Positions 45,911 through 58,554 of a stretch of DNA of 64,000 bases are shown in pieces; position 1 is the stretch's first letter, and every line of letters begins with the position of its first letter. Below the pieces are notes generated by a model, which was given only the letters and a program-made list of their open reading frames with translations, made no database searches and had not been told where the DNA came from. The translations under genes were made by a program, and so were the position numbers. Source of the stretch: Dipteris shenzhenensis (taxonomy: Eukaryota; Polypodiophyta; Polypodiopsida; Gleicheniales); NCBI GenBank assembly GCA_047967505.1, contig CM106538.1; one strand, written 5' to 3'.

Positions 45911-45956
45911 AGACCCTAAACCCTAGGCCCTAAACTCTAGACCCTAAACCCTAGAT
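45911..45956 (+). repeat. Interstitial telomere-like CCCTAAA repeats
   Basis: The text accctaaaccctaggccctaa and a second block accctaaaccctag are degenerate plant-type telomere repeats (CCCTAAA), about six units in all. Related words (ttagccctagat) lie just before. Confidence 0.7.
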
Positions 45957-47169
45957 CTTAAATGGTGGCATCATGGTTATGCATCAAGGTGGACTATAAC
46001 AAAGAAATAGTTTGCAATAGAGTGAAAAGTTCAAGCAATTAAAGTACAAACTAAATGTAGATGATAAATCTACTTGTATTATTAGAGGATTAGGGAGAAC
46101 TTTGAAACGTTCAATTATATGCATCTTAGTTTATGTTAACTCTTGTGTTATAATTACCAAAGATCAACAAGAAATTAACTACTATGCTCAATAGTTACAC
46201 CTGATTGATTCAACCTTTTAGCACCACGTCCCTAAATATAATTTAGGTATTTTGAATAAAGTGTATGAGAATATAGATCCTCTTTTCAACATGAAAGATT
46301 GTGGGTCAATAGCCTTTGGTCCATGCAGTTTTTGCTATTAGTCGCTTGCTCTCTCAACTTCTCAATCAAAATACAGTTACTCCACTTACAAACTAAAATG
46401 TCATCATGAAATCTAATTTAAAAAATCATGATAAAATTTGATAATGTCATGGCATTTGAGATTTATGGACAAAGACTTGACAAAGATTTAAAGTTTAAGC
46501 TTGCTAGCACAAGTGATTATAGTAATGCACATAGTCACAATTGCTAAACTTTAATAGAGCTGGTCTAATTTTGGTACTTTTATCCAATATGAATGGTCAT
46601 GGGATTGAAGAAGGCTTTCCTTAAATTTTGCAAGCTGGACATCCATATTATAGTATATGAGAGCTAAAAGTTGAAGCAAGCTAATTGCAATTACAACATA
46701 TATGATAAGATTATTGCACACATGCATTAATAAAAAAGATATGAAATAACATATGCGCTAAGAATGAAATAACATAAATTACTTAATTTTAAAAAAATAT
46801 ACAATGTCAATTGAGCTTTGAATAAGATAACATTATTCTAAAATCATGGCATAAGCAAACTTGATATAAAGGATGAGACAAATGTTATGTGCTCAAAAAA
46901 TATTGACTTTAATTTAAAGGCACAAAAAATGTTTGTTTTGAGCACTATAAGTGCTCACAAAAATTGATTAAGCATATAAAATTCTCGATTGAAATATAAA
47001 AATCTCGGCTACAATTGAAGATTGCCTTTAATTTTAAGAGATATGATTTACATATTTTAGTCATAAATCTAGATAATTGTATATTTTTAAAGGATTTTGA
47101 TAATTCAATACTGTAATATTCCCTTGAATTTTATGGGCTTTTATAATTCAATCCCTTAATATTCCCTTA

Positions 47170-47212
<43 letters not shown>

Positions 47213-47468
47213 AGTCATTTCAAAAGTCAATACATTTTGACAGGAAATGATCCTTCCAATGTCTTATCTCTACGAATATTTCATGGTTTCTTTTCCATTG
47301 CTATGTTCCATCTCTCTGTGTTCCAAAATGTCTAATCATTTCCATCACATCTCCCACCTTCCACTGCCTTATTACATTGCACCACCCTCTGGACCACTAA
47401 CCAACACGCTATAGTCCATCCACCCATGGAGTTGGTGTGCACGTGAACTCTATTATGCTCTATCAATA
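45957..47468. other. AT-rich DNA with a GA microsatellite
   Basis: No gene seen. A GA run lies at 47175-47210. Confidence 0.45.
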
Positions 47469-47834
47469 GTGTTGCTACACTGCTGCACCTCTCCGCCCAC
47501 CTTTGGAGCTATGCCAATCATCATGTTCTTCAGCCTGATGGAGCCCAAAATCATGCAGGTTGGTACATTTTTTATTTTTTCCACACAAAGTGAGAGAGAG
47601 AGAGAGAGGGGGGGGGGGGGAGGAATTTTTATTTGTGGCACTATAGCCAGCACGTTTTTTGGCACATATGAAGGATTGAACCCAGACGCACCGTATGACA
47701 AGAAATACCATGGAACTATTTGCTACACACATCTAGGATTTATAAAAGGCTCCATGAAGTTTTTGAAGAAAATTTATGCTTTGTACACTAACGGCGGACA
47801 AACAGAGTGGGAGGAAGGAGGGGAAAGTGAGTGA
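47469..47834 (+). other. Unrecognised open stretch, possible exon remnant
   Basis: A frame of 121 codons reads MPIIMFFSLMEPKIM, then low-complexity text made by a GA/G microsatellite (47591-47623), then GLNPDAPYDKKYHGTICYTH and MKFLKKIYALYTNGG. The outer parts look protein-like, and the GA/G run with a 'catgcag-gttggt' junction near 47556 could mark an intron or an insertion. I do not recognise the family, so no function is given. A chance frame is also possible. Confidence 0.25.
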
Positions 47835-47860
47835 GTGAGTGAGTGAGTGTGTGTGTGTGT
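47827..47860 (+). repeat. GAGT/GT microsatellite
   Basis: (GAGT)n followed by (GT)n. Confidence 0.9.
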
Positions 47861-50656
47861 CCTATTAAACAACTATCCTACTATACTACTGGACCAGTTT
47901 CCAATGTCAAAATAAATCAATTGCAAACATCCACTATTGCCCTTTTTCAAACACTTAATGAGAGTAATCCATTGTTAACCAATCTCTTAATACTACCTAA
48001 GTGAGAATAATTCATACCATACCGTTCCTTCTGACAAAGTAAAGTGAAAGTGAATTTTTGTACTCACATTCATGTTAGAACATTGCAAAAAGTACAACAA
48101 TATTGATGGCTAGTCTCCAATAGAATGTTCAATTTGATTTAATAGTACTTGGAGATAATCCATTATAGAGTATGCTTCAAAGTTGCCAACACTGTCTTCA
48201 TGCCTCAGAATTTTCAATGCAAATATGATGGAGAGGTATGCCCACTCACCTGCATCCATCTACAAACATAGCATGTTAGAACATGCACACTATGAATTGT
48301 GGGACTGCAGGATCCAATGCCAGCACACAATTGTTATCCATGTCACTCAATCTAGATTAGCATAATCAAATCCTGGCATTTTACTATTCAATAGTAATCA
48401 AAGGTGGGCAATTAAAGATATGAATAAATGCATATAAAATGTTAGTGAAATCCAAGTAATAAGTGGGAATCTCAAGTAAACCATAAGTTTGGGTATTCCA
48501 GCCAAGTCCAAGGGAATTCCCAAGGTCAAAAAATCCAAATATAACCTCAATATACTTATACCTTTCCTCTATCTCTTGTTGACACTTTCCAATTATCAGT
48601 ATCACAATTAAATTTATGCACACATCAAAGTGTGATACGGTCCTTGAGAATATCAAATTTGAAGGACAGACTCCATGCAAAATGGTCTTTTCACCATTTC
48701 ACACTTAAAATCATGCTAAATTCTTGACTTCTATTAATAATTACACCATGAATGTTTCTTAATTCAATAGATAGGAAATCTCTCCATAATATTACTGATA
48801 GGATAAAAGAATACCTCGATGGTAGGAGAAGTTCTCAAGAAATACAACACAATGTAAAAAACACTGCTGGCATGTTATCGACTCATGACAAATGATGGCC
48901 TTTTCCATTTATCAAAGTATAAAGTGTAAAGTGTAACTATCAAAGTATAAGGTGTAAAGTGTAACCAAATACCATCCTAAGGGTAAAATATTACCCAGTT
49001 GCTCTAAGTACATAAAGATGGATGTGGTAGGCCCTGCTACTATAATGAAATTCAAGTCACCAATCAACCAAGCTTTAGGGATCTTCAAATAGACTAAGGA
49101 CTAATCCAATCCAATGATCATAGAATACAATAATAAAATTTCAAACAGTAGATAGCAAAAAAACTCCCTAAATTCCATGGTAAAATAGGCTATAATCATA
49201 TGGAAAGTGTTAAATGGAATATACCAAAGACCATGGTCAAAGGACATCATGGGTAGTCCTTAACTTTTTTCCAAAAGATTCTTCCAAATGTCTATAAAAC
49301 TAATAAAGTAACCGCTTTTACTCTCTCCCAAAAAAGTATTTTCACCAATCATTTGGCCCTTTTGTCAGGTAGTCCCTAATGAGCTAGGCTTATCTATCAA
49401 AGAAACAACTTTAAAGTGGGAAAATTTTTCCATCTATTAATAGCACCATGTTTGTGCCCAAAAAGGTCTTATATCCTCTAACAAACACCCCTAGGATGTA
49501 ACATCATACATATAAGTTGGGCACAAGCTTGTAGCCCATCAATAATTAATCTAAAGTAATACAAGTGGTTTATTTTTATTCTAATTGATCAAGTCTAACC
49601 AATCATTATATTAATCACTTCTACCCCACAATATCCGAAAGGATCTCTTCAAAAATGTCCTAAAGGGTCTCTTCAAAAATGACCCCAAGTTCTATTAAGT
49701 TGAGGAATTTAAAAACATTCTTCTTATGTAGAAGAATTCCAAGGTTTTATTGAGCATTAAAAAACTTGAAACTTCCAAGCTCAAGCTTTCCAAATCACCA
49801 ATCTAGCTTTTTTTACACAATCTAAAAAGGTCATGAAATGGATAAAAGTAAAAATCCCACCATATAAAAGAATATTCTTCCTTAAATGTTCTCTAATCAA
49901 AGACTCCCACCATATAAAATCCTAAACTCCAACCAAGGATATAACGGTAAATGAGGTCTCAAAATTTTGTATCTGTCATGGAAAACCTTGCATGAAGCAA
50001 TTGATGCAGCAGCCTGCAAATTGATGGGGCACTTGCGAAGTCATTGCAGCAGGGACTACCATGTCGTGTATCATCCCAAGACTCAAAGGGTTAAAGATAG
50101 CATAGAAGTTGGCAATATCAGAGATACGGAGTAGATGGCCAGTTGACTATTATCAATCCCTTGTTCTAGGACCTTGTAGTAGTTCTCTACCCACTCGGTT
50201 CTCTACATGGGTGGCGAGGACTGAGTATAGTAGTGAGACTACTACACGTCCTACACATGGCGCAGTCACATTATCAACTAGATATTTGGCTGTTTGAAGT
50301 AGATCCTACGTAAAGGGTGGTCCATAGCTAGTGCCAAGAATGGAAGCCTCTATAATTCATCACAGGAAGGGAACGGTGAAGAATAGCGAGTTGGACTATT
50401 GGCTAGCAGAGCTCTTCTTCCATGCTCCGTTCTCACACGCAGTCTATTAGCATGCAAGAATGGCACGGTCGGCTAAGTAGAAGATCTGATTGTAAAATGG
50501 GGTAGCGTAAGGAGGCCATTGACAGTTGCTATGACAAAGCAACCCAGTGCATTTGTTTTGTTTGTTCAATCTACAGGCATCGCAACAGTCCAAGTAATGG
50601 ATCCTCATGGCCCCAAGCCGAGACCTCCCAACTTTGTGATGTTGGTAGTCTCGAGA
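47861..50656. other. AT-rich DNA, no gene seen
   Basis: No conserved frame found. A short direct duplication (atcaaagtataaagtgtaaa and variant) lies at 48915-48965, and a 'ggatctcttcaaaaatg' duplication at 49640-49685. Confidence 0.45.
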
Positions 50657-50791
50657 CCCCAAGTCTTTTTTGGTATCTCCCATGGAGACTGTAGCCTGCT
50701 TCCCAATGGGAATGGTTACCATTTTGAGCAACATATTGAGCTCCTCATCATCACTAATCACAAGCTGGATACCTTGTCTCATTACTCGCAT
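50657..50791 (-). pseudogene. Histone H2A C-terminal fragment
   Basis: The minus strand reads GIQLVISDDEELNMLLKMVT, which follows the H2A segment HIQLAIRNDEELNKLLG-VTI residue for residue over about 22 positions. Weaker similarity to the docking region follows. The preceding histone fold and the KK-rich end are not found, and the DNA around it is unrelated. It is therefore a short, decayed, possibly retroposed or TE-captured piece. A chance match is not fully excluded. Confidence 0.55.
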
Positions 50792-52239
50792 TAATCATAA
50801 GCAACCACGTTCAACCATGCCTTCCATGCCAGTGCGCCGATATTAGATGCTCGGGGTTTTCTAGCCCTTTCATAAGCACTTAATCGATGCAGTTGAAGTA
50901 GAGCACTTTAAAGGGAGACATGCATAGTTGTCCATGTGAAGTAGAGACTGCAAAGTAGAGCAAATCTCACGTTACTTGGTAAAGCTCAACAAACATGGGG
51001 ACCTTCTTCCTAGATCCGTTCATTTGATCAGCAGCCATAACTTCTCCAAGTGTGCTTTTTCCTCCATTGCGACCGTATCAAGTCCTTTAGAAGTTACGAA
51101 GTCCTCCAAGAATCTACAAGTCCTTCTAGAGTTCCTTGTCTTCCAAGCTCATGGGCTACACAGCAAGGGAGTCTTCACCGACCATTTGAGTCTTTTGCTC
51201 AAAGGTCATAGATGTTGCTGTTGGGCTGCGTGAAGGATGAGGGTAGAAACATTGGAGGTCAAAGCAAAATAGGCCATGCTTCGAGCATGTATGGAGCTTA
51301 GTAAGTCATTGGGGATCCTAAAGTGTGTTCGCTTCAAGGGCAGAGGTTGGAAGGGAAGTGCTCCTCAAATTTCTCATAAGGCAAAAGAAGGGGGGAAAGA
51401 AATGGGCATGTGGCCACTTCCTTCATAATCCCCAAGTACCAATATTTGCCCCACCAAAAATTTAGGGTGAGATGTACTCTCCAATGCCTTTAAAACTTAG
51501 TCCTTAAAAGCTATATAGCTATATTAGAGCCTTAAGCTTTTGTCCTGACTCCTCGTGTGTATGTAGGGATTTAATGAGTGCTTCCTTGGGCTATGTGCTC
51601 AAGTATTTCTATAATTTTCATAGAAAATGCATTTAAATATTTTGAATAATTGTGTCATATGGCTGGGATTTGAAAGTAGAGGATGTGAGAGAAAGAGCTG
51701 CCATGTGCATGCAATGCTAGCTACTGCACTAGCATGTGTGATATACTAACTTTCGCATACAGAGCATGATGTCACGAAAGATCATAGTGCAGATAGATGC
51801 TTACTTGAGAAAGAGCGAGATGTGGGAAAAGACAATTTGCCATCCCATGCCTAGGTCCCTAGGCAGATTACCATGTCTATAACCATCCAATTGTGTTGGG
51901 AGGGGACAAGACGATTGGATGGTGTCTCGAGGTCTAGCAACACTGTATTTAAAAACTTTGGACTTTTTCTCTTATTTTGTACTTTTTTCCAAATACTCCC
52001 TGGGAGGCAAATGAACAAAGAATTGGAAGGCCACGTTCAAAAAAGCATCCTAATTGAACATTTCAAATTTCTCCTCTGAATAACTAAAACCTCTCCTTAA
52101 TAGATAAATGAGATAAATTTGTTATGAATCTAGAAAATACATACACATACTAGGAACTAACAATGCATGACCAAGCCTATCCATAATCTTTTAAAATTGA
52201 ATTTTTATTGATTATAATAAATAACAAAATTAATGCTTA
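50792..52239. other. Intergenic DNA, no gene seen
   Basis: No remaining H2A sequence upstream on the minus strand. Open frames here have no recognisable similarity. Confidence 0.4.
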
Positions 52240-52580
52240 AGTATAGGCAATGGCTGGATGTAATCTTTTGGCCTCTAAGGCTCTCAACGATCTTTTGGCT
52301 CATTGGATGTAATGCTTTGGTCTCTAAAGCTCTCTATAATTGCTGAGTTTTTATTGCATTTATGTAATCTCTTTTTGTTCAATTTAAGGCTCTCAATATG
52401 CACTATTGTTAACTTTTATATTTGAATGGTTATGGGTCGATAGCTGTAATCTTTTGGCCTATAAGGCTCTTAGCAATTGCTGAGTTTTATAAATGTAAGA
52501 TCCTCTGTTCAATTTTTGCTCGGTATAAGTTGTTAATTTCTTAATAACCTATTATTGGATGTAAATGTACATTGTAATCT
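52240..52580 (+). repeat. GGATGTAATCTTTTGG repeat family, cluster 1
   Basis: Three to four diverged copies of a unit containing 'gatgtaatcttttggcctct', 'aaggctctcagcaattgctg' and 'ttgttcaattt' lie here. The same family forms cluster 2 at 56450-56870. Confidence 0.65.
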
Positions 52581-54535
52581 CTTACCCTTGTCCTTTATAA
52601 GATGAGAAATCCACCTGGATACCCTTTATGAAGTGCACGTACAAGAATTTTGCAAAGTACATCGCCACTTCATTATGGTGTGGCACCTTCCCATATACCT
52701 AGATATATATATGCCTGGCATTTTGTTGAATCCGTTCGTTTCGGCAATTTGTTATCTTCTATCTCTCGTGCTAGTCCAAAGCTTGGGTTGGGGTGCTTCC
52801 ACCTTCCTCCTATGTCTCCTCGCTTGGTTGCCTTAGGCTTCCTCTTCATAAGCCTCTAAGGGCCATATTGCCAAAAGCTCTTATTTTGAGACAAGCTTGT
52901 TCACTTCTTTCCATTGCATGCCTGCAAAACCAATGCCCACGGCGTTGGTTGCTAGTTTGTATGTGATAATTATTGACAAAAGACCTATGAAATGATACAT
53001 CTAATATTAGAAGCATGCAAACATGCAAATTTTGAAATATTAAACATACAGACCTCCAGGTTGAGCATATAGGATGTATGTCAATCATATCTTACACATG
53101 CTTAGGCATTGCACTGGCAACCCTGTGTAGTCGCTCGAACTACAAGCGTTGATGCTCAGCACATCAAGCCTACTCTTTAGCCTCCTCTTGCTTGCATCAA
53201 TGGATGTTTGCATGCTCTTCTGGAGCCTTCTGCCTCGCTGGGGAAAGGAGGACTATCCTCTCCTTGTGACATAGGAATTATTGCTTGTTGTAGAGAGCGA
53301 AGTGTAGATGAATGCTTGGTGTGCAACAGTATGCAAAGTCTGCATGCATCAAATTCAACATTTGTGAAGTGCCAATGTGTGACGTAGGATGCAAGATGCA
53401 CTCATCACATGCAATATGCTCAATGTAAGATGAAAATGTTACATATCCCATGCAAGATGCAAACTATTACATATGCTATGCAAAACAAGTTATAACAAAA
53501 TTATTTTAATTTAACAAAATGTACATGTTGCAATCTTTATTTACGTCAAATGGTACAAATTAAATTTTATTTTTTAACAAGAATTTCATTACAATAAGTT
53601 TGACACATGGGGTCCCAAAAATATTACAAGACAAAAAATGTGGCTTATGTTGCAATCCTAAGGGCAAGGCTCATCTCTTCCATAGGCCTCATAGCCCAAT
53701 TCTCCCTCACATTCTACTCTCTTTAAGATATCACTGGTCTCTCCAAGTGGCTTTCTCTGATTGGCAATGTGCTGCATGATTTGTTCTTTTGCATGACGCT
53801 TAATGGAATTAATGACATGAGAAGGAGGCATTTTTCCAATCATCCTCAAAATAACCCCAGACATCTTCAAAAAATTAATAATTCCCACCCTATACATTCT
53901 TTTTTTTTTAAACTACATGAAATGCTTTCCATAACTCCTTCAAAAGAATGGCATATAATAGTGCTTTAATGCACTATTCCAGTCTTTTAAATTGTGTTTC
54001 CAGACACCATATGAACACCACTAAGGTTCATGACATGATGGTAGGTCATAAAAATAAGTTTACTATGGGAGATTGTGTGGCTTTTGATATTCACAACAAA
54101 GCAATTATCAATATTATTATTGTAACTTTTATTATCAATACTATTATTGTAAATTTTAAAGCTATTAAGGTGTTTATGAATGTGGCCTAAGAGGGTTGCC
54201 ACTCTATTAATCTTGGAAGCTATACTTTTTGAATGTGAATGTCGTTTAGAGCTAAGTCCGATGGTTGAAAGTAGAAGGCTAAGCTAGCCATTTGACAAAT
54301 ACGAAGGTTAAGTCAAACTTTTTATAACAATAGTTACAACCACCATGCATGTAGGTTGTAGTCCAACTATTTACAAAAATCAAGCTAGCTACAACCACCA
54401 TGTATGTCTCGACCTATTCCAGGACGTAGGACTAGGAACCACTTCCTAGGCCAGGCCCCTCGGCCAAGACTTGGAGAGAGGAGGATTTTTGCCTCTTCTC
54501 AATCCACTTTTGGTGAAAATGAGCCTGGCAGATGG
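52581..54535. other. Intergenic DNA, no gene seen
   Basis: Several 'atgcaagatgcaa' words near 53390-53470. Frames at 53177-53401, 53658-53897 and 53948-54190 are not recognised. Confidence 0.4.
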
Positions 54536-54539
54536 CATA

Positions 54540-54790
54540 TATCTTGGGCTAGTTGTATTTACCGATGGTAATTTATGTATTGCCACTAGTAATAGTAGTG
54601 CTAATGGCAGTAGTATGTCAATTACCATGGGTAGCAATAGGATCCCTCGTGGGAATATTGCCACTACCATCGGTAATAATATTATTGCCAGTAGTGTGCA
54701 TACTATCGCTAGTAGTATTGTGTTAAACTACTGGCAGTAGTATTAGTACTACTGCTAGTAGCAAACTACCACTGGTAGTATTGATACTAC
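54540..54790. repeat. Dense direct and inverted ACTAGTAGTA / ACCGATGGTAAT words
   Basis: The word 'ttaccgatggtaat' (54562-54575) faces 'taccatcggtaataat' (54666-54681). 'actactggcagtagtat' and 'tactactgctagtag' recur in both orientations to 54790. The layout resembles subterminal repeats of a DNA transposon, but no terminus or protein was found. Confidence 0.6.
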
Positions 54791-55621
54791 TGCCAATATA
54801 TATTCAGCTTCCAAGTTAGGGCCACTTGATAGCGCAAAGGCATGATTGTGCCCATGATTCATGAAATGTGTCATCATGACACGTAATCAAAGAAAATTCA
54901 TGTGATTACGTGAATATGCAATCCTAGGGTTGGATGACTCGAGTAAGTTGTCTTCTATTCTTTGATTGTTTTATAAGCTAGCCGGTCTCTATCTTGGAGG
55001 TTCTATTCTAGTAGCTCACTAATCGTTGCCATGGAATCAATGGAAAGATGTAGTTTGTCATGGCTTGCAAGAGAAGCAAACAGAGGCTACAAGATAGGAA
55101 ATTTGAAAAGCTTGGTCAAGGCACAAGGAATAAATTATAGGTTGAGTAAAGCAATGGCACGGTAGCAAAATGACAATGGAGGACATTTTTGCAATGTTTG
55201 TGGAGGGAGAAAGAACGAGAAGCAAGAAGATTTCTTACATAGCAGTACCATGAAGTGATTACAGGTACACATGATTGTAGCAAAGAACATGATCTTAGAT
55301 CAAGCTACAAGAGGGTGACAGTAGCTATGTTGGTATCCCCTAAAACACAAAAGAAATGGCTTGGCCGCGTAATGTGGAAGATGTTGTCAATTAAAAGGAC
55401 CAACATGGCTCCAACTCTTGAACACAGAGCGGAAGCAATTCACAATCATCTTGATTTGAAATCAAAAGGACATCTATAGAAAGCAGAGGGATGCAAGCAA
55501 TTGGACGAGCACATCATACACATGCTAGATACAAAATGTAGATCAATGTTTGCCTACACCATCCCAATGGTTGTCTGTGATTGAGATTTAGAATAGTTTA
55601 ATTATCTAATTTTCAAATCTG
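54791..55621. other. Intergenic DNA, no gene seen
   Basis: An unrecognised frame lies at 55255-55479. Nothing else was seen. Confidence 0.4.
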
Positions 55622-55850
55622 GCTAGCTTGGACTTAATGTGATTGTCCTAATATAGCTTGGTGGTTGGAACATCATGTGATTGTCCTAAACCAGCTCGGT
55701 GGTTGTTTGTGATTGAGTTTTGTAATGTTTAATTTCTAGATGGACTTAACGTAGTTGTCCTAAACCAACCCAGTGGTTGGAACATCAAGAAACCATGGCT
55801 GGTTTAGGTCAAACACTAGCTATGTGATTGTCCTATATTGGTGTGGTTGA
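55560..55850 (+). repeat. Tandem repeats with ATTGTCCTAAACCAGC core
   Basis: Four imperfect copies of a unit around 'gtgattgtcctaaaccagct' and 'cggtggttggaacatca', starting near 55640, 55679, 55750 and 55830. Confidence 0.65.
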
Positions 55851-56449
55851 GCAGAAAAACACAGCAACATATTTCACAATAGAACAACAATATATTGTTA
55901 TTGTCTAATTGATGACCAGATCGATGGTTAAAATTGATGTGATTCCTCGGGGGGTCACTAAATATTAAATACGACTATCACATGAGTTCAACATAAGGAC
56001 ATATTTAATTCTAAATTTTGACACATTTTCACATACAGAAGGGTGCTGTAAAAAGGAATTTGGAAAAATATTTATAAATTGAATAGGAAAAGGGTGCATT
56101 TTAAAAATGAAAAATTCACAGATAAGGGATTTTACAAATACGCCTTGAACGGACATGATATATAGGGTTTATACATGGTGACCCCACTAAGTGTGATTCC
56201 TACTAGTAAATTATTTAAGCTCAATTTCCTTCTTATGTTGTTGGGGGGGTTGGATTTTGAGTCCTACATTTATGCACAGTCTTTGACCTCTCCATTGGCT
56301 CCCAAAAAAATCAAATGTTGCAAGATGGGCTGGCCTCTATGTATATGATAATGTATGGTGGTCTATCAACAACAATCGGTAATACTGATTTCTACAAAAA
56401 TCCAATTTGCAACTTTTGCTCAATGAGTCTCATAACCACTCCACAATGG

Positions 56450-56870
56450 TTGAGTGGTTATCCTCATTGGATGTAATCTTTTAGGCTCTAAGGCTCTTAG
56501 TAATTGGAGAGCTTTTATAAATGTAATCTCTTTTGTTCAATTTTCGCTCCATGAGACTCTCAGCAATTGAAAGTTGTTAATTTTCATAAACTTTCTTTGG
56601 ATGTAGATGTAATCTATTTTGTTCAATTTTTCCTCTGTTCAATTTTTGCTCCATGAGACTCTCAACAATTGCTGAGTTGTTAATTTTTATAAACTATATT
56701 TGCATGTAGATGTAATCTCTTTTGCTCACATTTTTCTCCATGAGGCTCTAAGCAATTCCTGAGTTGTTATAAGTTGTCTTAGGATGTAATCTCTTTGTTT
56801 AACATCTGCTCTCAGTAATTGTTGAGTTGTTATACTCATCGCGTGTAATCTCTTTTAAGTTTCAACTTTA
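56450..56870 (+). repeat. GGATGTAATCTTTTGG repeat family, cluster 2
   Basis: About five copies of a unit of roughly 75-100 bp: 'gatgtaatctcttttgttca', 'ttttgctccatgagactctc', 'agcaattgctgagttgttaa'. The copies differ by small indels. Confidence 0.75.
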
Positions 56871-56894
56871 ATATAAAATAATACTAATATTGTA

Positions 56895-57432
56895 GTAATT
56901 GCTGGTAGTTGGTTGCAATCGTTGCACAAGCAATTGGTACACAAAGAAACACATTTTTCTTGGTTTTAGGATTAACTGCAAGCAGCACTAAAATAGTTCC
57001 AAGAACCAACGTGGTGGTTACAAGGAAATACATTTTTTCTTAGTTTAGGATTATTGGCAACCCACATTAAAATAGAACCAGCGTAGTGGTTGCACACAAA
57101 AATACATTTTTCTTGGTTTTAGGATGAACTACAAGTAGCACAAAAATAGCTCCAAGAACCACTGTGGTGGTTGCAAGGAAATACATTTTTGTTGGTTTAT
57201 AATTAACTCTTGCAACCCCCACTAAAATAGAACTAGCACGGTGGTTGCACAAGGGAACCATTTTCCTTTGTTTAGGATTAACTTTAACTTTGTGCGGCCA
57301 CCACACTAAATAGAACAGCATAGTTGTTGCGAGGAAATACATTTTCCTTGGTTTGGGATTAACCACAACCGGCACTACAAATAGAACCAACATAGTGGTT
57401 GCACAAGGAAATACATTTTCCTTTACTTAGGA
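56895..57432 (+). repeat. Tandem repeat of about 60-70 bp (GTGGTTGCACAAGGAAATAC)
   Basis: About eight head-to-tail copies share 'gtggttgcacaaggaaatac', 'atttttcttggttttaggat' and 'taactacaagcagcactaaa'. The long minus-strand frame (57067-57393) is made by this repeat and is not a gene. Confidence 0.85.
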
Positions 57433-58269
57433 TTAAGTTACCACATAATCATATCATAAATGGGGTTTGTGTAGCACTACTTGTAATGGGATTAGACCAT
57501 ATGTCTCCCAAAGGTTACTGTTGCTTATATTGTTGAATTGGCTCTTGTGCTTGAATGCTAAATAGCCACATTACAACAAATCTACAAACACAAAACTCTT
57601 TTTGGAGGCTCATCATCAACAAAGCTCTCAATGGGATGGGGCTTCTGGGCAAGGGATTGCTGTGTTGAACATTGCCCTACTTTAACGAAAAGAAGTGCAC
57701 ATGGGAATGGTCCCAGTCTAAAATTCAAAGGGGATTTACGCATATCATTTCTTTGTACCTCACCCATAATCTTTGAGTGTAGAAAATATGCTTGATTGAC
57801 CCTATTTCCTTGCTCAATTGTATGCAATAGTGCAAAATTATCTTTTGACATCTAATCTGTCTTAACGAGTAGCATCTCCTATGGTATGACGTGCTTCAAT
57901 TACAATCACTTAGTTGCCGAGGCATGGATCATGTGGACATTCAGATCTAATTGGCTAATCATGGGGCAAATTTTGGAAATGCTCCTGGAACAATAGGAGA
58001 GACTCCACATCAACGTGGCTACATGCCATGCATTAGTCAAAGCACATGGAATACATGGCATGTTACATTTGGATCAATTGGATTGGTCAACTACTTTTAT
58101 CAAGGTGGTTATGGATTTGTGTGGCCTCCTTATACCGTCATTGAGCTTCAAGCTTCTCCTTCTTGTCCTAACTCTCAAAGAGAGCCGCATACAGAGGCTT
58201 TGGCTAGTTCTAGTATTGTGTCTAGTCTATAAGCAGCTATTCGCCATGTCAGGGTCACAGTCCTTATGA
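57433..58269. other. Region upstream of a copia LTR, no secure gene
   Basis: A frame at 57951-58232 contains NTWHVTFGSIGLVNY, faintly like a copia GAG-pre-integrase start, but without the Cys/His pattern. Nothing else was recognised. Confidence 0.35.
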
Positions 58270-58554
58270 TGTGAACTCCAACAAACACAGTCCAAGTGCA
58301 TGGTAATTTAGGTCTTTAGGTAGAGTCCTAAGTTGATATCAATAAAAGTTCAATCTCTCGGTTCATCGAGTCACAAATCTCGTTCTGTAATTAAGCAATT
58401 GCATGTACATGAGGAATGATTTAATCTCGTTCTTGTTTTGTTTATGTCGGGTGTTTATTTGCTTTATTCTATATCACATGTGGAAGTCATATTGAGTGCA
58501 CTCAAAATTCAGCAAGGTTTGCATGCTTGAAATTCCAACAAGTGGTATCAGAGC
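58270..58554 (+). mobile_element. Copia-type LTR 3' part with tRNA-Met primer site
   Basis: TGGTATCAGAGC (58543-58554) is the initiator tRNA-Met primer-binding site. It lies two bases after 'aattccaaca', so the LTR would end in CA at 58540, as expected. An AATAAA signal (58340-58345) lies inside. The LTR start was not located, so the left edge is arbitrary. No second LTR was seen. Confidence 0.65.

Noticed and set aside
57067-57393. 108-codon minus-strand frame
   Set aside because: Lies wholly within the 65-bp tandem repeat.
57951-58232. Copia GAG-pre-integrase
   Set aside because: Only NTWHVTFG resembles it. The Cys/His pattern and following integrase are absent.
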